NCBI RefSeq assembly: GCF_033568475.1
Contig: NC_133120.1
Coordinates: 92,894,151-92,958,150, forward strand
Length of the DNA: 64,000 bases
Direction of reading: 5' to 3'
Source: Henckelia pumila
Taxonomy: Eukaryota; Streptophyta; Magnoliopsida; Lamiales; Gesneriaceae
Shown here in pieces: positions 1-10,709 of this stretch (position 1 is the first letter of the stretch; each line of letters starts with the position of its first letter). Under the pieces are notes generated by a model. The model made no database searches. It had not been told where the DNA came from and worked only from the letters and a program-made list of their open reading frames with translations. The translations under genes were made by a program, and so were the position numbers.

Positions 1-254
1 TGTTTCACTTTCAGCCCTCCAATTTTAGGTCATTTCATTTCACTCGCACGCGTCGTCATTCTTTTGCTTCCCTTCCCTCTTTGTGATTCCGAATTTAATT
101 CCGATGCCAAAATCATCAAATCCTCTTTCCGTAGTTACGAAAATTGCATCTCGATTTATAGTTTCAAACAGTTAATTGCTCTGGTTTCTTCTCTGATTCT
201 TCTCTGGATTGCGTAAAAATACAAAGCTGAATCTCACGTACTGAGTAAAAAGTC
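1..254 (+). promoter_or_regulatory. 5' region and likely 5' UTR of the SYS1 gene
   Basis: This is a pyrimidine-rich stretch (many ctt/tct runs) directly upstream of the SYS1 start codon, typical of a plant 5' UTR. I see no convincing TATA box or other coding sequence in it. Confidence 0.4.
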
Positions 255-3200
255 ATGTTCTATGGTGCGGTAGTGTGGGATCCATGGCTAATAGTGGCTC
301 AAATTGTCTTCCTTCAGTGCCTATACTATCTAACCCTTGGAATATTTTTGTCAATTCTTGTTGGGACTCGGGTCTCGAAGATGAGTTTGGCGTATTTCTT
401 TGATTATGCTACGGTTAATTCTGCGACAATTACTGGCTGGTGTGTTATGGCTTCCTTTTTTCTCGGCTCTGTCGCTGGGTAAGTATGAATTATCGGTTGT
501 TGATTTAACTGTTGTTAGAGTAAGGTGGCGCATGTAGCACTGACGAGCTGTGGCTTCACCCCTCTTATTTCTTAATATTATCATAAATTGTGCTCAGTTG
601 TGTGATTTTACGGGGAAAAATTTTTTTGGTTCCGTGCCTAAAATGTTTTAAATCATTCCCTTCATACAATTCCAATATGTCGTGCACTCCATCTAATTCC
701 TGCATTCACCAAAAAATTATTTTATTTATTTATGATTGGTTAGTGATATGTCTATTGATTTGTTCTATTGTTGGTGTTTGTGCTGTGGCCTGTCTTGAGA
801 TCACGTTGGGTTTTTTGCTGCATGGGAATATTGTATTTTAACTTGTGTTGTAACGTCAATCCAAATGCTAGATTTTTGTGTTTTGATGGGTTAATTGTGC
901 TAGTTCTTCTGATATTTTTGCAAGGGCTTTGATTACCTGTTCATGTTTTTATACCAACGTGAAGTATGCAATGCTTGAGGGTTATTAGGCAAGACTGTGT
1001 GTGATATAATGTAATGCGCGGATTGGATAGGGACCTCAAGTATTGTTTACAGTCTTTAGCTTTCATACTGATTAGATTTACCAATGTTGCTACAAGTTCT
1101 ATAGACTTAGATTGGTTGTTTTTGTTATTTTGCAAGACAAGAAGAATCCTTTATCCCGCCCTGCTATATCCTCATCTATAGTTAAATAGCACATTGTTGT
1201 AAAAGTAATCTCTTCAATTGGTATCATACTGTTCCTACTGATGAACTTAGTCTTTCTAGGGTTTGTGAGTTAGTGGTGGTGTTAGTTTGATTCTTTTCCA
1301 TTTTTCTGAAGCAGTTGAACTTGATTTCTCTGCAGCCCTTCTCCCTCTCTGTTTTTAGTTCACAAACTCCAAAAATATGCCACGTTTTACGCTGTGACAT
1401 CCCCAAATCCTTCTTATGAGTTTTAAACAACGGATAAGGTATTGACATAAATTCAGCGCTTTGGTTTTTTTTTTTTTTGGGTGGGGTGGGGTGGAGTGTG
1501 GTGTTGGGAGCTGTTGATTATCTGCTTTATAGTTATGTGATGGATGGAATAACTAGTGACTGCTATAGAAAATTGTGACTCAAATTGAATAGAGAAGCAT
1601 TTGCACATCATGTAGTAGTTCTTTTTCAAAGTTTCATGGTTTTTATACTAATTTCCATTACTTCACTTGAAGAACTTAGATTTGTAATGATAATTTCTGA
1701 AGGTTCAAATGTTGATCCATTATGTCTTATTGAAACAGAGCTGGTTTTTTACTCTATTTAGTTGAAAGGGCTAAGAAATGCCTGGATTTTTCTGCGACAC
1801 TCTATATCGTTCACCTGTTCATTTGCATCACTTATGGAGGTTGGCCCTCATCAATAACATGGTGGGTTGTGAACATGACAAGCCTAACGGTGATGGCATT
1901 GTTGGGTGAATACTTGTGCATGAGACGAGAATTGCGAGAAATTCCTATTTCAAGAAATCGCTCGAGTAAGCTCTTTTGTTTTTTCTGACTAGGTACTTGG
2001 TCTGACGGATTGAATTTATTATGTTTTATTTATTCGTTATTGGCAAAAAGACTCGAGCTTTACTGTTTCCTTTATTTCTCAAATGCCTTGTGTTTTTTTG
2101 CATATTTGGCTTATATTGATTGATCTTGTTTTTATGTTTCAAGGTAGTACTCAATACATTTTATTCTTGCATGTGGATTCTTCAGTCCCCCAAAAGTTTT
2201 TCTATATGCATTTTTCTCTTTAGAGTTTACTGTATCTTGAACATTGCCTTCTGAAATTTTCTCCAGTCTTTATTTCAACATTAGGCAAATGTCCTATTTG
2301 GCGTATTTCTTATCGATAATAGTTAAATTCTTTGCGTGCGATCTCGTGGTATGTTTGATCTTGTTTCAGTTTTATGAAATTTAATTAAAAGAACCACACT
2401 TCCAATTTGGCAAATAACCAGATCTAGTTATTGTTTGCAAATATTTTTAAAAAAGTGATTATTGATTTTTCTTTGCAAAATTTTTAATATTCCGTAAAGA
2501 GAAGTTGATAGTCACTTTTTTTAAGCACTCGCAAACACTACCTTAATATACTGGCAAGAAAGGACGCCTTCTGAAATTTTCTCCAGTCTTTATTTCAACA
2601 TTTGGCAAATGTCCTATTTGGCGTATTTCTTATCGATAATAGTTAAATTCTTTGCGTGCGATCTCGTGGTATGTTTGATCTTGTTTCAGTTATATGAAAT
2701 TTAATTAAAAGAACCACACTTCCAATTTGGCAAATAACCAGATCTAGTTATTGTTTGCAAATATTTTTAAAAAAGTGATTATTGATTTTTCTTTGCAAAA
2801 TTTTTAATATTCCGTAAAGAGAAGTTGATAGTCACTTTTTTTAAGCACTTGCAAACACTATCTTAATATACCGGCAAGAAAGGACGCGTTTTCTACTTAC
2901 ATGAAGTTTGTAATTTGCATGAACATACAGGTTTATACATTCTAGTTCATGTATCTTCAAATGCTTTATCTACTAACTCTTGAAGGAAATACCAAGGAGA
3001 ATTTGTGTTTTTCCCCTGTTATGGGGAAGCACGTGCTGAGTTGCCTTTTCCTTAGGTGAATTATATGTTTCAAATTCTGATAATAGTTCATGGAGACTTC
3101 TGAAATTTCGATTCAATCCTCCCACGTAATCTACCAAGATTTTGATAATAGTTCATGGAGACTTCTGAAATTTCGATTCAATCCTCCCACGTAATTTGCC

Positions 3201-4163
3201 AAGATGTTCTTAGGGTTATAGTGGATTTCTTATACAAAAAGTTAAGACAATGTTTCTGTCCTAAAGTGAGGGAATTAAGATTGAAGTTTCTCACCAATTC
3301 TCGTCTTCTCACCTCTTCAACCTGCCCAACGACTCACACCGAAGGAAAGACTGAAAGGAAATTGAGGATCCCTAAAGTACGATATAAAACTGGGATTTCA
3401 CGTGTAGGAAGTTAAATGGCTTTTGTATTTGCTGGATTTGATGAAAGCCCGTTACTTTTTAGTCTACTTCATGCATGCACTAAAATTTTCCTTTCTACCA
3501 ATTTCTCCAAGTAGGTGAAGAAAACTTAGGTAGTGTTTGGGAGAGCTTCTAGGAATCTCAACTTTTTGTTAACAAAATTTCACAAAATTTCAATTTTTTG
3601 TGAAGGAGAAGCTGAGAAGTGCTTTCCAGAAGCTCTCCCAAATACTACCTTAATCTGAGAGCCAGCAGGTTGAATAACCGACATATGGCTTTTAGCTTTC
3701 TGAAATTATACTCTATGATCAGTCTGTCAAACAACTTAATAATAGAATAAAAGAAACCATAATATAGTTTGAACGAATTACACGGGAACATGCAAAGAAA
3801 GAAGAATTCCTCTTTTCAAATTTGATTTAATCAGTTTATTTGCAAAGTTTGAATTTATGAAAACCAAACCAAAGTTAAAGTAAACCAGAATGATTGATTT
3901 TTTTAAGAATTAACAATTAATAAATTATTATCAGAAGCCTCACCTAATTATATATATACGGAACCCAACCTTCACACACTTGCAACCTCAATCACCAAAT
4001 CAAGTCACTTCCGAAAATATTTCTCTGAGATTGCATATTATATATTGTTATGGTTTCTTACTCTGTATGTCCTTGATAAGCTGTATACTTATTGAAACAT
4101 TCTGCTCGTATTTGCATGACGCCTGAACAATCATTTTTGTCTTTCATGGATGCAGATGTTTGA
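255..4163 (+). CDS. SYS1: SYS1-like Golgi membrane trafficking protein, three exons
   Basis: This gene encodes a small Golgi/TGN integral membrane protein of the Sys1 family, which in yeast and animals recruits Arl3/ARFRP1-type GTPases to Golgi membranes. Coding exons are 255-478, 1739-1965 and 4156-4163, all with GT..AG introns and matching phases. They give 459 nt, or 152 aa, the usual family length. The protein starts MFYGAVVWDPWLIVAQ and has four hydrophobic segments. Conserved motifs include SLAYFFDYATV, ERAKKCLDFSATLY and YGGWPSSITWW, and the C-terminal part reads LCMRRELREIPISRNRSNV. I chose the start because it is the first ATG and matches the family. The last exon supplies only the final bases (part of Asn, Val, stop). 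Reading through the exon 2 donor instead would add a short unrelated tail, so the three-exon model is preferred. The family assignment rests on recognition of the sequence and is strong; the micro-exon 3 is inferred. Confidence 0.9.
2246..2886. repeat. Tandem duplication of 320 bp inside SYS1 intron 2
   Basis: Two head-to-tail copies, 2246-2565 and 2566-about 2886, are almost identical; I see only a handful of differences by eye. The sequence beginning gccttctgaaattttctcc recurs exactly 320 bp later. Each copy includes an inverted-repeat element (about 2425-2545 and 2745-2865) whose ends resemble the Tourist-like MITE further downstream in the same intron. Confidence 0.9.
3078..3202. repeat. 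Short tandem duplication, period 65 bp
   Basis: The segment starting tgataatagttcatggag appears at 3078 and again at 3143 and runs to a near-identical end about gtaatttgccaag. It lies within SYS1 intron 2 and has no coding role that I can see. Confidence 0.85.
3529..3649. mobile_element. Tourist-like (PIF/Harbinger) MITE, 121 bp
   Basis: The element begins ggtagtgtttgggagagctt and ends with the imperfect inverse complement (aagctctcccaaatactacc). It is flanked on both sides by TTA, the 3-bp target duplication typical of PIF/Harbinger elements. It has no coding capacity and folds as a hairpin. It lies in SYS1 intron 2. Confidence 0.75.
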
Positions 4164-5072
4164 CAAGTCGGACGAGAAAATTCTCATTCTTCTCTTCTAC
4201 ATTGCCAAGGGTCAAAGTCGGACGAGAAACTTTTCATTTTCTTCTACATCGCCAAGGTTGTGAAGATGCATACAATTTCTGAATTTATAGTGTGTTACGT
4301 TTTATGTAGAACAAAAGAGATATATATCTGTTTCTGCCATTTAAAAATCATTAACAAGAATTTTGATCAACACTTTCTTGATGTAATGGCAGAAGTTAAT
4401 ACTCTTCTGATTTCTTTATATCTAAAGATCATGGAAAAATGCTCAAGGTTCTTACTAATGAGGTTTGAATATACAAGGTTTTCTTGTCTTATTCTGGTGA
4501 TTGAATTTTTCCAGTTGTGCTTGGAAAAGGCCGTGAAAAGACCGTGATACCTGCAAATAGCAGGTTTTTGCGGCAGTACCAAAAGCCTAATTTCAATGCG
4601 TACAGTTTTTGAAAAATTTTGTGTCAACCGGAAACTTACTGTGTCAGATGTTTCTTTGTTATTCTTATTCCAAATCTCATATTGCGAATATATGCATTAA
4701 ATTCATGGTATTGTTAATTTCTACTTGTTAGATCAAAGTCGATATACCTAGAGTAAATAGATGAAATTCATTTATTAATTATATATATGTGTGTGGAAAA
4801 AATCGAGACACTGTAACTAAGAAAACAACCCATTATAACTATGGTGTAAAAACCTTTGCTAATCAAATTAAATCAAGATGGGTGAAACGAACAAATATTA
4901 TAAAACAACCAAACTAATGAAAAACCAAATAATCTCTGTGTAGATATTAAAGTTCTCACGAACAATGATTATAAAACAACCAAAAAAAACGAACTCTTAA
5001 CTAATCACAAACCAAAATATAATCTAAGTTATGAAGAAAAAACAGGTATAAAAAATAAATGCATGAAGTCTC
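4164..5072. other. SYS1 3' UTR and intergenic spacer
   Basis: This stretch holds the likely SYS1 3' UTR, including a short internal duplication of the motif aagtcggacgagaaa near 4165 and 4217. AT-rich sequence follows, leading into the 3' side of the first prolamin-like gene. Small open frames here show no family resemblance. Confidence 0.5.
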
Positions 5073-7724
5073 TTAGTGAGGGGAACGACATGCTACCTCC
5101 AGGTAGTTGTACATATTTAGCTTTGCGAAGGATAGATCTTTAATGGTGGGCTTGCAGTCGTTTGTCAAGATGCCAAATCCAAGGCAACAGCCTGCTGCAT
5201 CAGTCATGATCCCAGTGCTAGTGCTTTGTGGAATGAACTCTTTTTCTGCTTTTGAAGAATTACTTGTATTGGAAACAGACGGTCTCTTTGGATTGCATGA
5301 ATCATACATCACTGTGTCTATCGAACATGTCGAGGGGCGAGTGTGATGGAACGGTGATGGACTTGGGGTTGGAACATCTGGAGATGGAGATGGCGGTTGT
5401 GTACTCGGGGTTGGAACATCTGGGGATGGTGCTGGACTCGGGGTTGGAACATCTGGGGATGGAGATGGAGATGGCGGTTGTGGTGATGGGGTTGGAACGT
5501 CTGGGGATGGAGATGGACTTGGGGTTGGAACGTCTGGAGATGGAGATGGAGATGGCGGTTGTGGACTCGGGGTTGGAACATCTGGGGATGGTGCTGGACT
5601 CGGGGTTGGAACATCTGGGGATGGAGATGGAGATGGAGATGGAGATGGCGGTTGTGGTGATGGGGTTGGAACGTCTGGGGATGGAGATGGACTTGGGGTT
5701 GGAACGTCTGGAGATGGAGATGGTGGCTGTGGTGATGGGGTTGGACTTGGGGTTGGAACAACTGGCGATGGTGATGGGGTTGGAATGTCTGGGGATGGTG
5801 ATGGAGTTGGACTTGGGGTTGGAACATCTGGAGATGGAGATGGTGGTTGTGGTGATGGGGTTGGAACGTCTGACGATGGTGCTGGGGTTGGGCTTGGGGT
5901 TGGAACGTCTGGAGGTGGAGATGGTAGCTGTGGTGATGGGGTTGGACTTGGGGTTGGAACAACTGGCGATGGTGATGGGGTTGGAATGTCTGGGGATGGT
6001 GATGGGGTTGGACTTGGGGTTGGAGATGGTGGCTGTGGTGATGGGGTTGGAACAACTGGCGATGGTGATGGGGTTGGAATGTCTGGGGATGGTGATGGAG
6101 TTGGACTTGGGGTTGGAACATCTGGAGATGGAGATGGTGGCTGTGGTGATGGGGTTGGAACGTCTGGCGATGGTGCTGGCGATGGTGCTGGGGTTGGGCT
6201 TGGGGTTGGAACGTCTGGAGGTGGAGATGGTGGCTGTGGTGATGGGGTTGGACTTGGGGTTGGAACAACTGGCAATGTTGATGGGGTTGGAATGTCTGGG
6301 GATGGTGATGGGGTTGGACTTGGGGTTGTAGATGGTGGCTGTGGTGATGGGGTTGGAACAACTGGCGATGGTGATGGGGTTGGAATGTCTGGGGATGGTG
6401 ATGGAGTTGGACTTGGGGTTGGAACATCTGGAGATGGAGATGGTGGCTGTGGTGATGGGGTTGGAACGTCTGGCAATGGTGCTGGCGATGGTGCTGGGGT
6501 TGGAACGTCTGGAGGTGGAGATGGTGGCTGTGGTGATGGGGTTGGACTTGGGGTTGGAACAACTGGCGATGGTGATGGGGTTGGAATGTCTGGGGATGGT
6601 GATGGGGTTGGAACATCTGGAGATGGAGATGGTGGCTGTGGTGATGGGGCTGGAACGTCTGGCGATGGTACTGGGGTTGGACTTGGGGTTGGAACATCTG
6701 GGGATGGAGATGGTGGCTGTGGTGATGGGGTTGGAATGTCTGGCGATGGTGCTGGGCTTGGGCTTGGGCTTGGGCTTGGGATATCTGGAGATGGAGATGG
6801 TGTCGGGGTTGGGCTTGGGGTTGGAACGTCTGGGGATGGTGATGGACTTGGGGTTGGAACATCTGGAGATGGAGATGGTGCTGGGGTTGGACTTGGGGTT
6901 GGAACATCTGGAGATGGAGATGGTGGCTGTGGTGATGGGTTTGGAACGTCTGGCGATGGTGCTGGGGTTGGGCTTGGGGTTGGAACATCTGGTGATGGTG
7001 CCGGGGTTGGAACATATGGGGATGGTGATGGAGTTGGAACGGGTGACGGGGACGGAGATGGTGTAGGAACATCAGGAGATGGTGGAAGAGAGTCTGGGGA
7101 TGGTACTGGTGTTGGAACTGGGGTAGGAGATGGCGATGGTGGTAGGACCGGAGGAGGTGGATGCGGCAAAGGCCCATGACTATTGCCACAGATATTTTTT
7201 GCGACTTGGAGCAGCCTACGTTCCATCGGATCCAAGCTTTCAATGTAACAATGTTTTGTGATCTTTCGAACTTGCAAACAACAGTAACTCCGTGCATCTT
7301 TCAGAAGAGGAAAGTCGGGCCTTCCACAAGTGTCCAGCAGTTGAGTCACCGACTGACAGATTCTATGTGGCTGGGGACGTGATCTAGACGGTGGTTGAGC
7401 CGGTGGAGACACAGGTGGTGGCAATGGAAGAGGCATCGGAGGAACATCGATCAACGGGTTATCGCAGATTTTCGTTGCACCGTTGAAGAAGTCTTGTTCC
7501 CTCTGGCTCAATTCCTGGAAACAATGGTCTCTGATATTTCGTACTTGCTGGCAACAATAGGGACGGGCTCGAACATGATCTCGAACATCACGTAAACTAC
7601 GACCGAAGCTGATGCCACAAAACTTGAAGAAATTATCCCTCGCTGCACACTGACTCGCACCTTGGCTCAACGACAGAAGAATAAACAACGACAAAAAGAA
7701 AATCATAATATTTTTTGCCGCCAT
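5073..7724 (-). CDS. Secreted protein with three prolamin-like modules and a giant Pro/Ser-rich repeat
   Basis: Single-exon ORF of 883 aa from the MAAKNIM start; an in-frame ATG seven codons upstream (7745) exists, but the paralog supports 7724. Numbering from 7745, a hydrophobic signal peptide spans about 8-29. Module 1 has Cys at 33, 43, 64, 65, 75 and 94, and module 2 at 130, 140, 155, 156, 166 and 186. About 600 residues of Pro-Ser-Pro-Asp-Val-Pro-Thr type repeats then run from about 200 to 800, and a third module ([20 protein letters not shown]) closes the protein. The spacing C-x9-C-xn-CC-x8/9-C-x18-20-C matches the six-cysteine Prolamin_like/ECA1 class, to which egg-cell EC1 peptides belong. 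The repeat should be hydroxylated and O-glycosylated like extensin or arabinogalactan proteins; that is inference. The product is probably secreted to the wall or apoplast. Its function is unknown. Confidence 0.82.
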   Translation of the reverse strand: MAAKNIMIFFLSLFILLSLSQGASQCAARDNFFKFCGISFGRSLRDVRDHVRARPYCCQQVRNIRDHCFQELSQREQDFFNGATKICDNPLIDVPPMPLPLPPPVSPPAQPPSRSRPQPHRICQSVTQLLDTCGRPDFPLLKDARSYCCLQVRKITKHCYIESLDPMERRLLQVAKNICGNSHGPLPHPPPPVLPPSPSPTPVPTPVPSPDSLPPSPDVPTPSPSPSPVPTPSPSPYVPTPAPSPDVPTPSPTPAPSPDVPNPSPQPPSPSPDVPTPSPTPAPSPSPDVPTPSPSPSPDVPTPSPTPTPSPSPDIPSPSPSPSPAPSPDIPTPSPQPPSPSPDVPTPSPTPVPSPDVPAPSPQPPSPSPDVPTPSPSPDIPTPSPSPVVPTPSPTPSPQPPSPPPDVPTPAPSPAPLPDVPTPSPQPPSPSPDVPTPSPTPSPSPDIPTPSPSPVVPTPSPQPPSTTPSPTPSPSPDIPTPSTLPVVPTPSPTPSPQPPSPPPDVPTPSPTPAPSPAPSPDVPTPSPQPPSPSPDVPTPSPTPSPSPDIPTPSPSPVVPTPSPQPPSPTPSPTPSPSPDIPTPSPSPVVPTPSPTPSPQLPSPPPDVPTPSPTPAPSSDVPTPSPQPPSPSPDVPTPSPTPSPSPDIPTPSPSPVVPTPSPTPSPQPPSPSPDVPTPSPSPSPDVPTPSPQPPSPSPSPSPSPDVPTPSPAPSPDVPTPSPQPPSPSPSPDVPTPSPSPSPDVPTPSPQPPSPSPSPDVPTPSPAPSPDVPTPSTQPPSPSPDVPTPSPSPFHHTRPSTCSIDTVMYDSCNPKRPSVSNTSNSSKAEKEFIPQSTSTGIMTDAAGCCLGFGILTNDCKPTIKDLSFAKLNMYNYLEVACRSPH
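5340..7140. repeat. Coding minisatellite with higher-order structure
   Basis: About 1.8 kb of imperfect short repeats encode [10 protein letters not shown]-like units on the minus strand. The units form longer blocks that recur as sets: [14 protein letters not shown], then [14 protein letters not shown], then [18 protein letters not shown]. This points to block duplication on top of simple-unit slippage. The repeat is stop-free in several frames on both strands, so it produces large false open frames. Confidence 0.93.
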
Positions 7725-7795
7725 TGTAAAGCTTCTGTCACTCAAAAGTGAATGAATGGGAAAGGTTTGAATGGCGTAAAAGCTTCTGTAGTTCG

Positions 7796-7802
7796 ATTTA
7801 TA
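7796..7802 (-). promoter_or_regulatory. Probable TATA box of the repeat-expanded prolamin-like gene
   Basis: The minus strand reads tataaat about 50-70 bp upstream of the two candidate start codons (7745 and 7724). This position is plausible for a core promoter with a short leader. Confidence 0.55.
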
Positions 7803-9763
7803 GACGGTGCATACAAAGTATGTGTAATTTTGAGGACTCCAATCTACTTATCAAAATTAATTTAACTTAAATTTGTTCTAACTTTCATTTGATTTGATCA
7901 TAGCTTGAAATTTGAATTATTGATTTCAGCTATATCTCCAATTCTCCATGCACCGAGATAGTGTGTGATATATATCAAAGCAATCAAATTTATCAGTTTA
8001 TGTTTTATTTAAATTTCATTAGCTATCATAATATTTTGTCTCATCTCACATTTTACTTTTAGTTTAAAAACGAATTTGATTAATTATTGTTTCATTATGG
8101 TTCGACTCGGTTATTCTAGATACTATGAATTAAATCTGATATGATTATATATGAAAAAACTTTAAGCTGGTTCACGTTATTTATATTTGATTTATTGAGA
8201 CGTGTTTTTTTCATGTAACTTTCATAAGTGTTTTTTTCATGTAACTTTCATAAGCTATGGAATAATAACTGTTTTTAAAAAAATAAAATACGAATTTATT
8301 ACACATGCACCAATTAAGTTATTTTTAATTATTATTATTTGTTAACTTTTCATTTTTTTAAAAAACATTGTCATTAACTTAATTATTATTATGCCAAAAA
8401 TAATCGTATCACTGATAAAACGCTGCCTAAGTTGAACTTATTAATTATTATATATGCCAAAATGCGTATGATCGTATCACAGATATTATTGAACTAAAGT
8501 CTAGTATAGTTTTGGGATTTATATCATACTCAGTATATTTATTAGAAATATTTATCGAACAAAATTTCAATCAACAAGATAAATCCCTCTTGGGAATAAT
8601 TCCACCAAGAAATTAACTATATGGTTAAAGATAATTATATATTTCTAAGGCAATTTATCTTTCATCGGTGATTGAGAATATGTGCTTATCTGTACGTTAA
8701 CTTTCGTCTTATATTTTAAAATAAATTAAACAAGAATAATATAAATTCAAAAAACACTCCATTCGCAAATTACAAAAAATATGAAACTTATTTAAAATTA
8801 TCATATCGCAATAAATTATATTTTTATCTTTATCTATTTTTTTAAAAAAAATTTAGGTAACCATATATATCACCATGACATTAAAAAAATTATTATCAAA
8901 ACGTATTTTTAAAATTTTTAATATGTATGCATGCAAATATCATGTGCTTAAATACGCTAGTATATATATATATAGAGAGAGTTTTTTTCAAGTGCCCACC
9001 TATCATGCCCACTAATGATGTGACACTATTCAATAGAATAGTGGGAAAGAAACTATATATATATATATATATTATATATATATAGCTCATGTATCTCTAG
9101 CTAGAGAGCTAATTGCTCCAAATTTAATGTTTCTTGCGTCGGTTTTCATGTTTAACACTCACTCGTTGCATACTCCCAAGGATTGAAGGGCCAACCTAAT
9201 AAATGTTGCTGCAAATTATCTTAATATTTAAATCATAAATACATTGATAAAATGACACGTTATATTTGAAATAATAAAATTATTTTTTAAAAAAAAACTC
9301 TTGCACTTGGTAAACCCCTGAACTACTCCACCAACTTGGACAACTCCCTTCGGAGCTTAAAAAAATCTTTTTTATTCGTTCATTAAGTATAAATATAATT
9401 TTTGGTCATGAGTTCACCTACTCCATCAACATGGACACGACCTTCGGGGCAAAAAAAAAAAAAAAAAAAAAACTAGTCTTTTGTATTCGTTCATCAAGTA
9501 TAAATATAATATCATATTTGGCATTAAACCAACGGTTGCTACCATTTTATATCCAATCCGTGACGAAATTCGATTATTATATGGAAAGAAAACCGAGAAT
9601 TGTAATAAACAAACACAAGAATTAAAAGCTTCAACATATAATAGTGTTATTGAATAAAAAACTTAGGTAATCAACGAAATCTTTAAAGAAAAAAAAAATA
9701 GAAAAACAAACATTAATAAAAATAAAAAAAAAAAAAAGGAAACATAATATTCCATGAGAGTAG
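7803..9763. other. AT-rich intergenic spacer between the two prolamin-like genes
   Basis: No credible gene is present. There is a TA microsatellite around 9054-9083 and possible foldback arms flanking it (near 8970 gagagagtttttttcaagtg and near 9040 gtgggaaagaaac). There is also a diverged tandem duplication at about 9320-9515 (ctactccaccaacttgg versus ctactccatcaacatgg, each followed by attcgttcat-aagtataaatataat) that contains a poly-A run. Confidence 0.6.
9320..9515. repeat. Diverged local tandem duplication with poly-A tract
   Basis: Two related stretches of roughly 95-115 bp, each ending with attcgttcat(t/c)aagtataaatataat, lie side by side. A run of about 21 A residues sits in the second copy. 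It is non-coding. Confidence 0.6.
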
Positions 9764-10609
9764 TTAATATGAGCATGCTGCTTCCAGTTTGTTGTAAATA
9801 TTTATCTTGGCATAAGATAAATCTTTAATGGCGGGCCTGCAGTCATTTGTGAAGATGGCGAATCCAAGGCAGCAGCCTGCTTCATCAGTCATCAGCCCGG
9901 TGCTGGTGGTTTGTGGGACGAACTCTTTTTCTTCTTCTGAAACATTGCTGCTTGCATCAGAGATACGTGGTTTTTGTTGATTGCATGAATCATATAGCAC
10001 CGTGTCTATCAAACATGTGGCGGGACGGGTGCGATGGGATGGTGGAGATGGAGATGGGGATGGTGATGGTGGAGGCGGCAAAGGAGGAGCATGACGGTTT
10101 TCACAAATATTCTTGGCAACAAGGAAGAGTTTATGTTCCATGGGATCCAAGAGTTGAAGATAACAATGTTTGGTGATCTTCCGAATTTGCAAACAGCAGT
10201 AACCAGGTGCATTTTTGGAAAGAGGTAAGTCAAATCTTCCACAAGTGTCTAGTAGTTGAGTCACTGATTGACAAATTTTATGTGGTTGAACCGGTGGAGT
10301 CACGGGTGGTGGTGGAAGAGGCGCGGGAGAGGGAGGACAATTGAAGCAAGGATTATTGCAAGCTTGGATGGCATCTTTGATAAAGTCTATTTCGCTTTGG
10401 CTCAATACTGCGAGACATTGGTCTTGAATTTTTAGAACTTGGGGGCAACAATAAGGAAGAAATGAACTTGATCTTAAGTTGGCTCTATCACAATTTTGGA
10501 GGAAATTATTCCTCGGTTGACACTCTATATCCCCATCGCCTTCACCTTGGCTTAGTGCCAGAAGAATAAAGAACGAAAGAAAGAAAATTATCACTCTTTT
10601 TGCGGCCAT
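9764..10609 (-). CDS. Secreted protein with three prolamin-like modules (short-linker paralog)
   Basis: Intact single-exon ORF of 281 aa. The signal peptide is about 1-22 (MAAKRVIIFFLSFFILLALS). Cysteines at 30, 40, 54, 55, 65 and 84 form module 1; 113, 123, 138, 139, 149 and 169 form module 2; 199, 209, 246, 247, 257 and 279 form module 3. Modules 1 and 2 are joined by a Pro-rich hinge, and modules 2 and 3 by only about 20 residues of Pro/Ser. It is clearly the tandem paralog of the 5.1-7.7 kb gene: same orientation, same module order, with shared stretches such as [16 protein letters not shown] and CCLQ(I/V)RKITKHCY. The six-cysteine spacing resembles Prolamin_like/ECA1 proteins. It is likely secreted; its role is not known. 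An 8-cysteine LTP reading is less likely because the CXC motif is missing. Confidence 0.85.
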   Translation of the reverse strand: MAAKRVIIFFLSFFILLALSQGEGDGDIECQPRNNFLQNCDRANLRSSSFLPYCCPQVLKIQDQCLAVLSQSEIDFIKDAIQACNNPCFNCPPSPAPLPPPPVTPPVQPHKICQSVTQLLDTCGRFDLPLSKNAPGYCCLQIRKITKHCYLQLLDPMEHKLFLVAKNICENRHAPPLPPPPSPSPSPSPPSHRTRPATCLIDTVLYDSCNQQKPRISDASSNVSEEEKEFVPQTTSTGLMTDEAGCCLGFAIFTNDCRPAIKDLSYAKINIYNKLEAACSY

Positions 10610-10700
10610 TAAAGCAGAGCTTGTGTTGGAGTTGAAGAATTGGAGTTTGTTTATTTAAAATGAAGAATTAAGCTGGAATGCGTGATCAGGCTTGTTTTAT

Positions 10701-10708
10701 TATATATA
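10701..10708 (-). promoter_or_regulatory. Probable TATA box of the short prolamin-like gene
   Basis: A tatatata stretch on the minus strand lies about 92 bp upstream of the start codon at 10609. It is a simple AT run, so the call is moderate. Confidence 0.4.
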
Positions 10709-10709
10709 G

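Noticed and set aside
3155-3415. 86-codon plus-strand ORF within SYS1 intron 2
   Set aside because: It starts inside a duplicated intronic segment and shows no domain or codon pattern of a real gene.
5252-7179. Plus-strand open frames of 359, 464 and 244 codons and a 659-codon second minus-strand frame
   Set aside because: They are low-complexity shadows of the coding minisatellite. Only the minus-strand frame with signal peptide and cysteine modules continues into non-repetitive conserved sequence.
8960-9090. Possible MITE around the TA microsatellite
   Set aside because: The inverted arms are short and imperfect and no target duplication is evident, so it is mentioned only in the spacer description.
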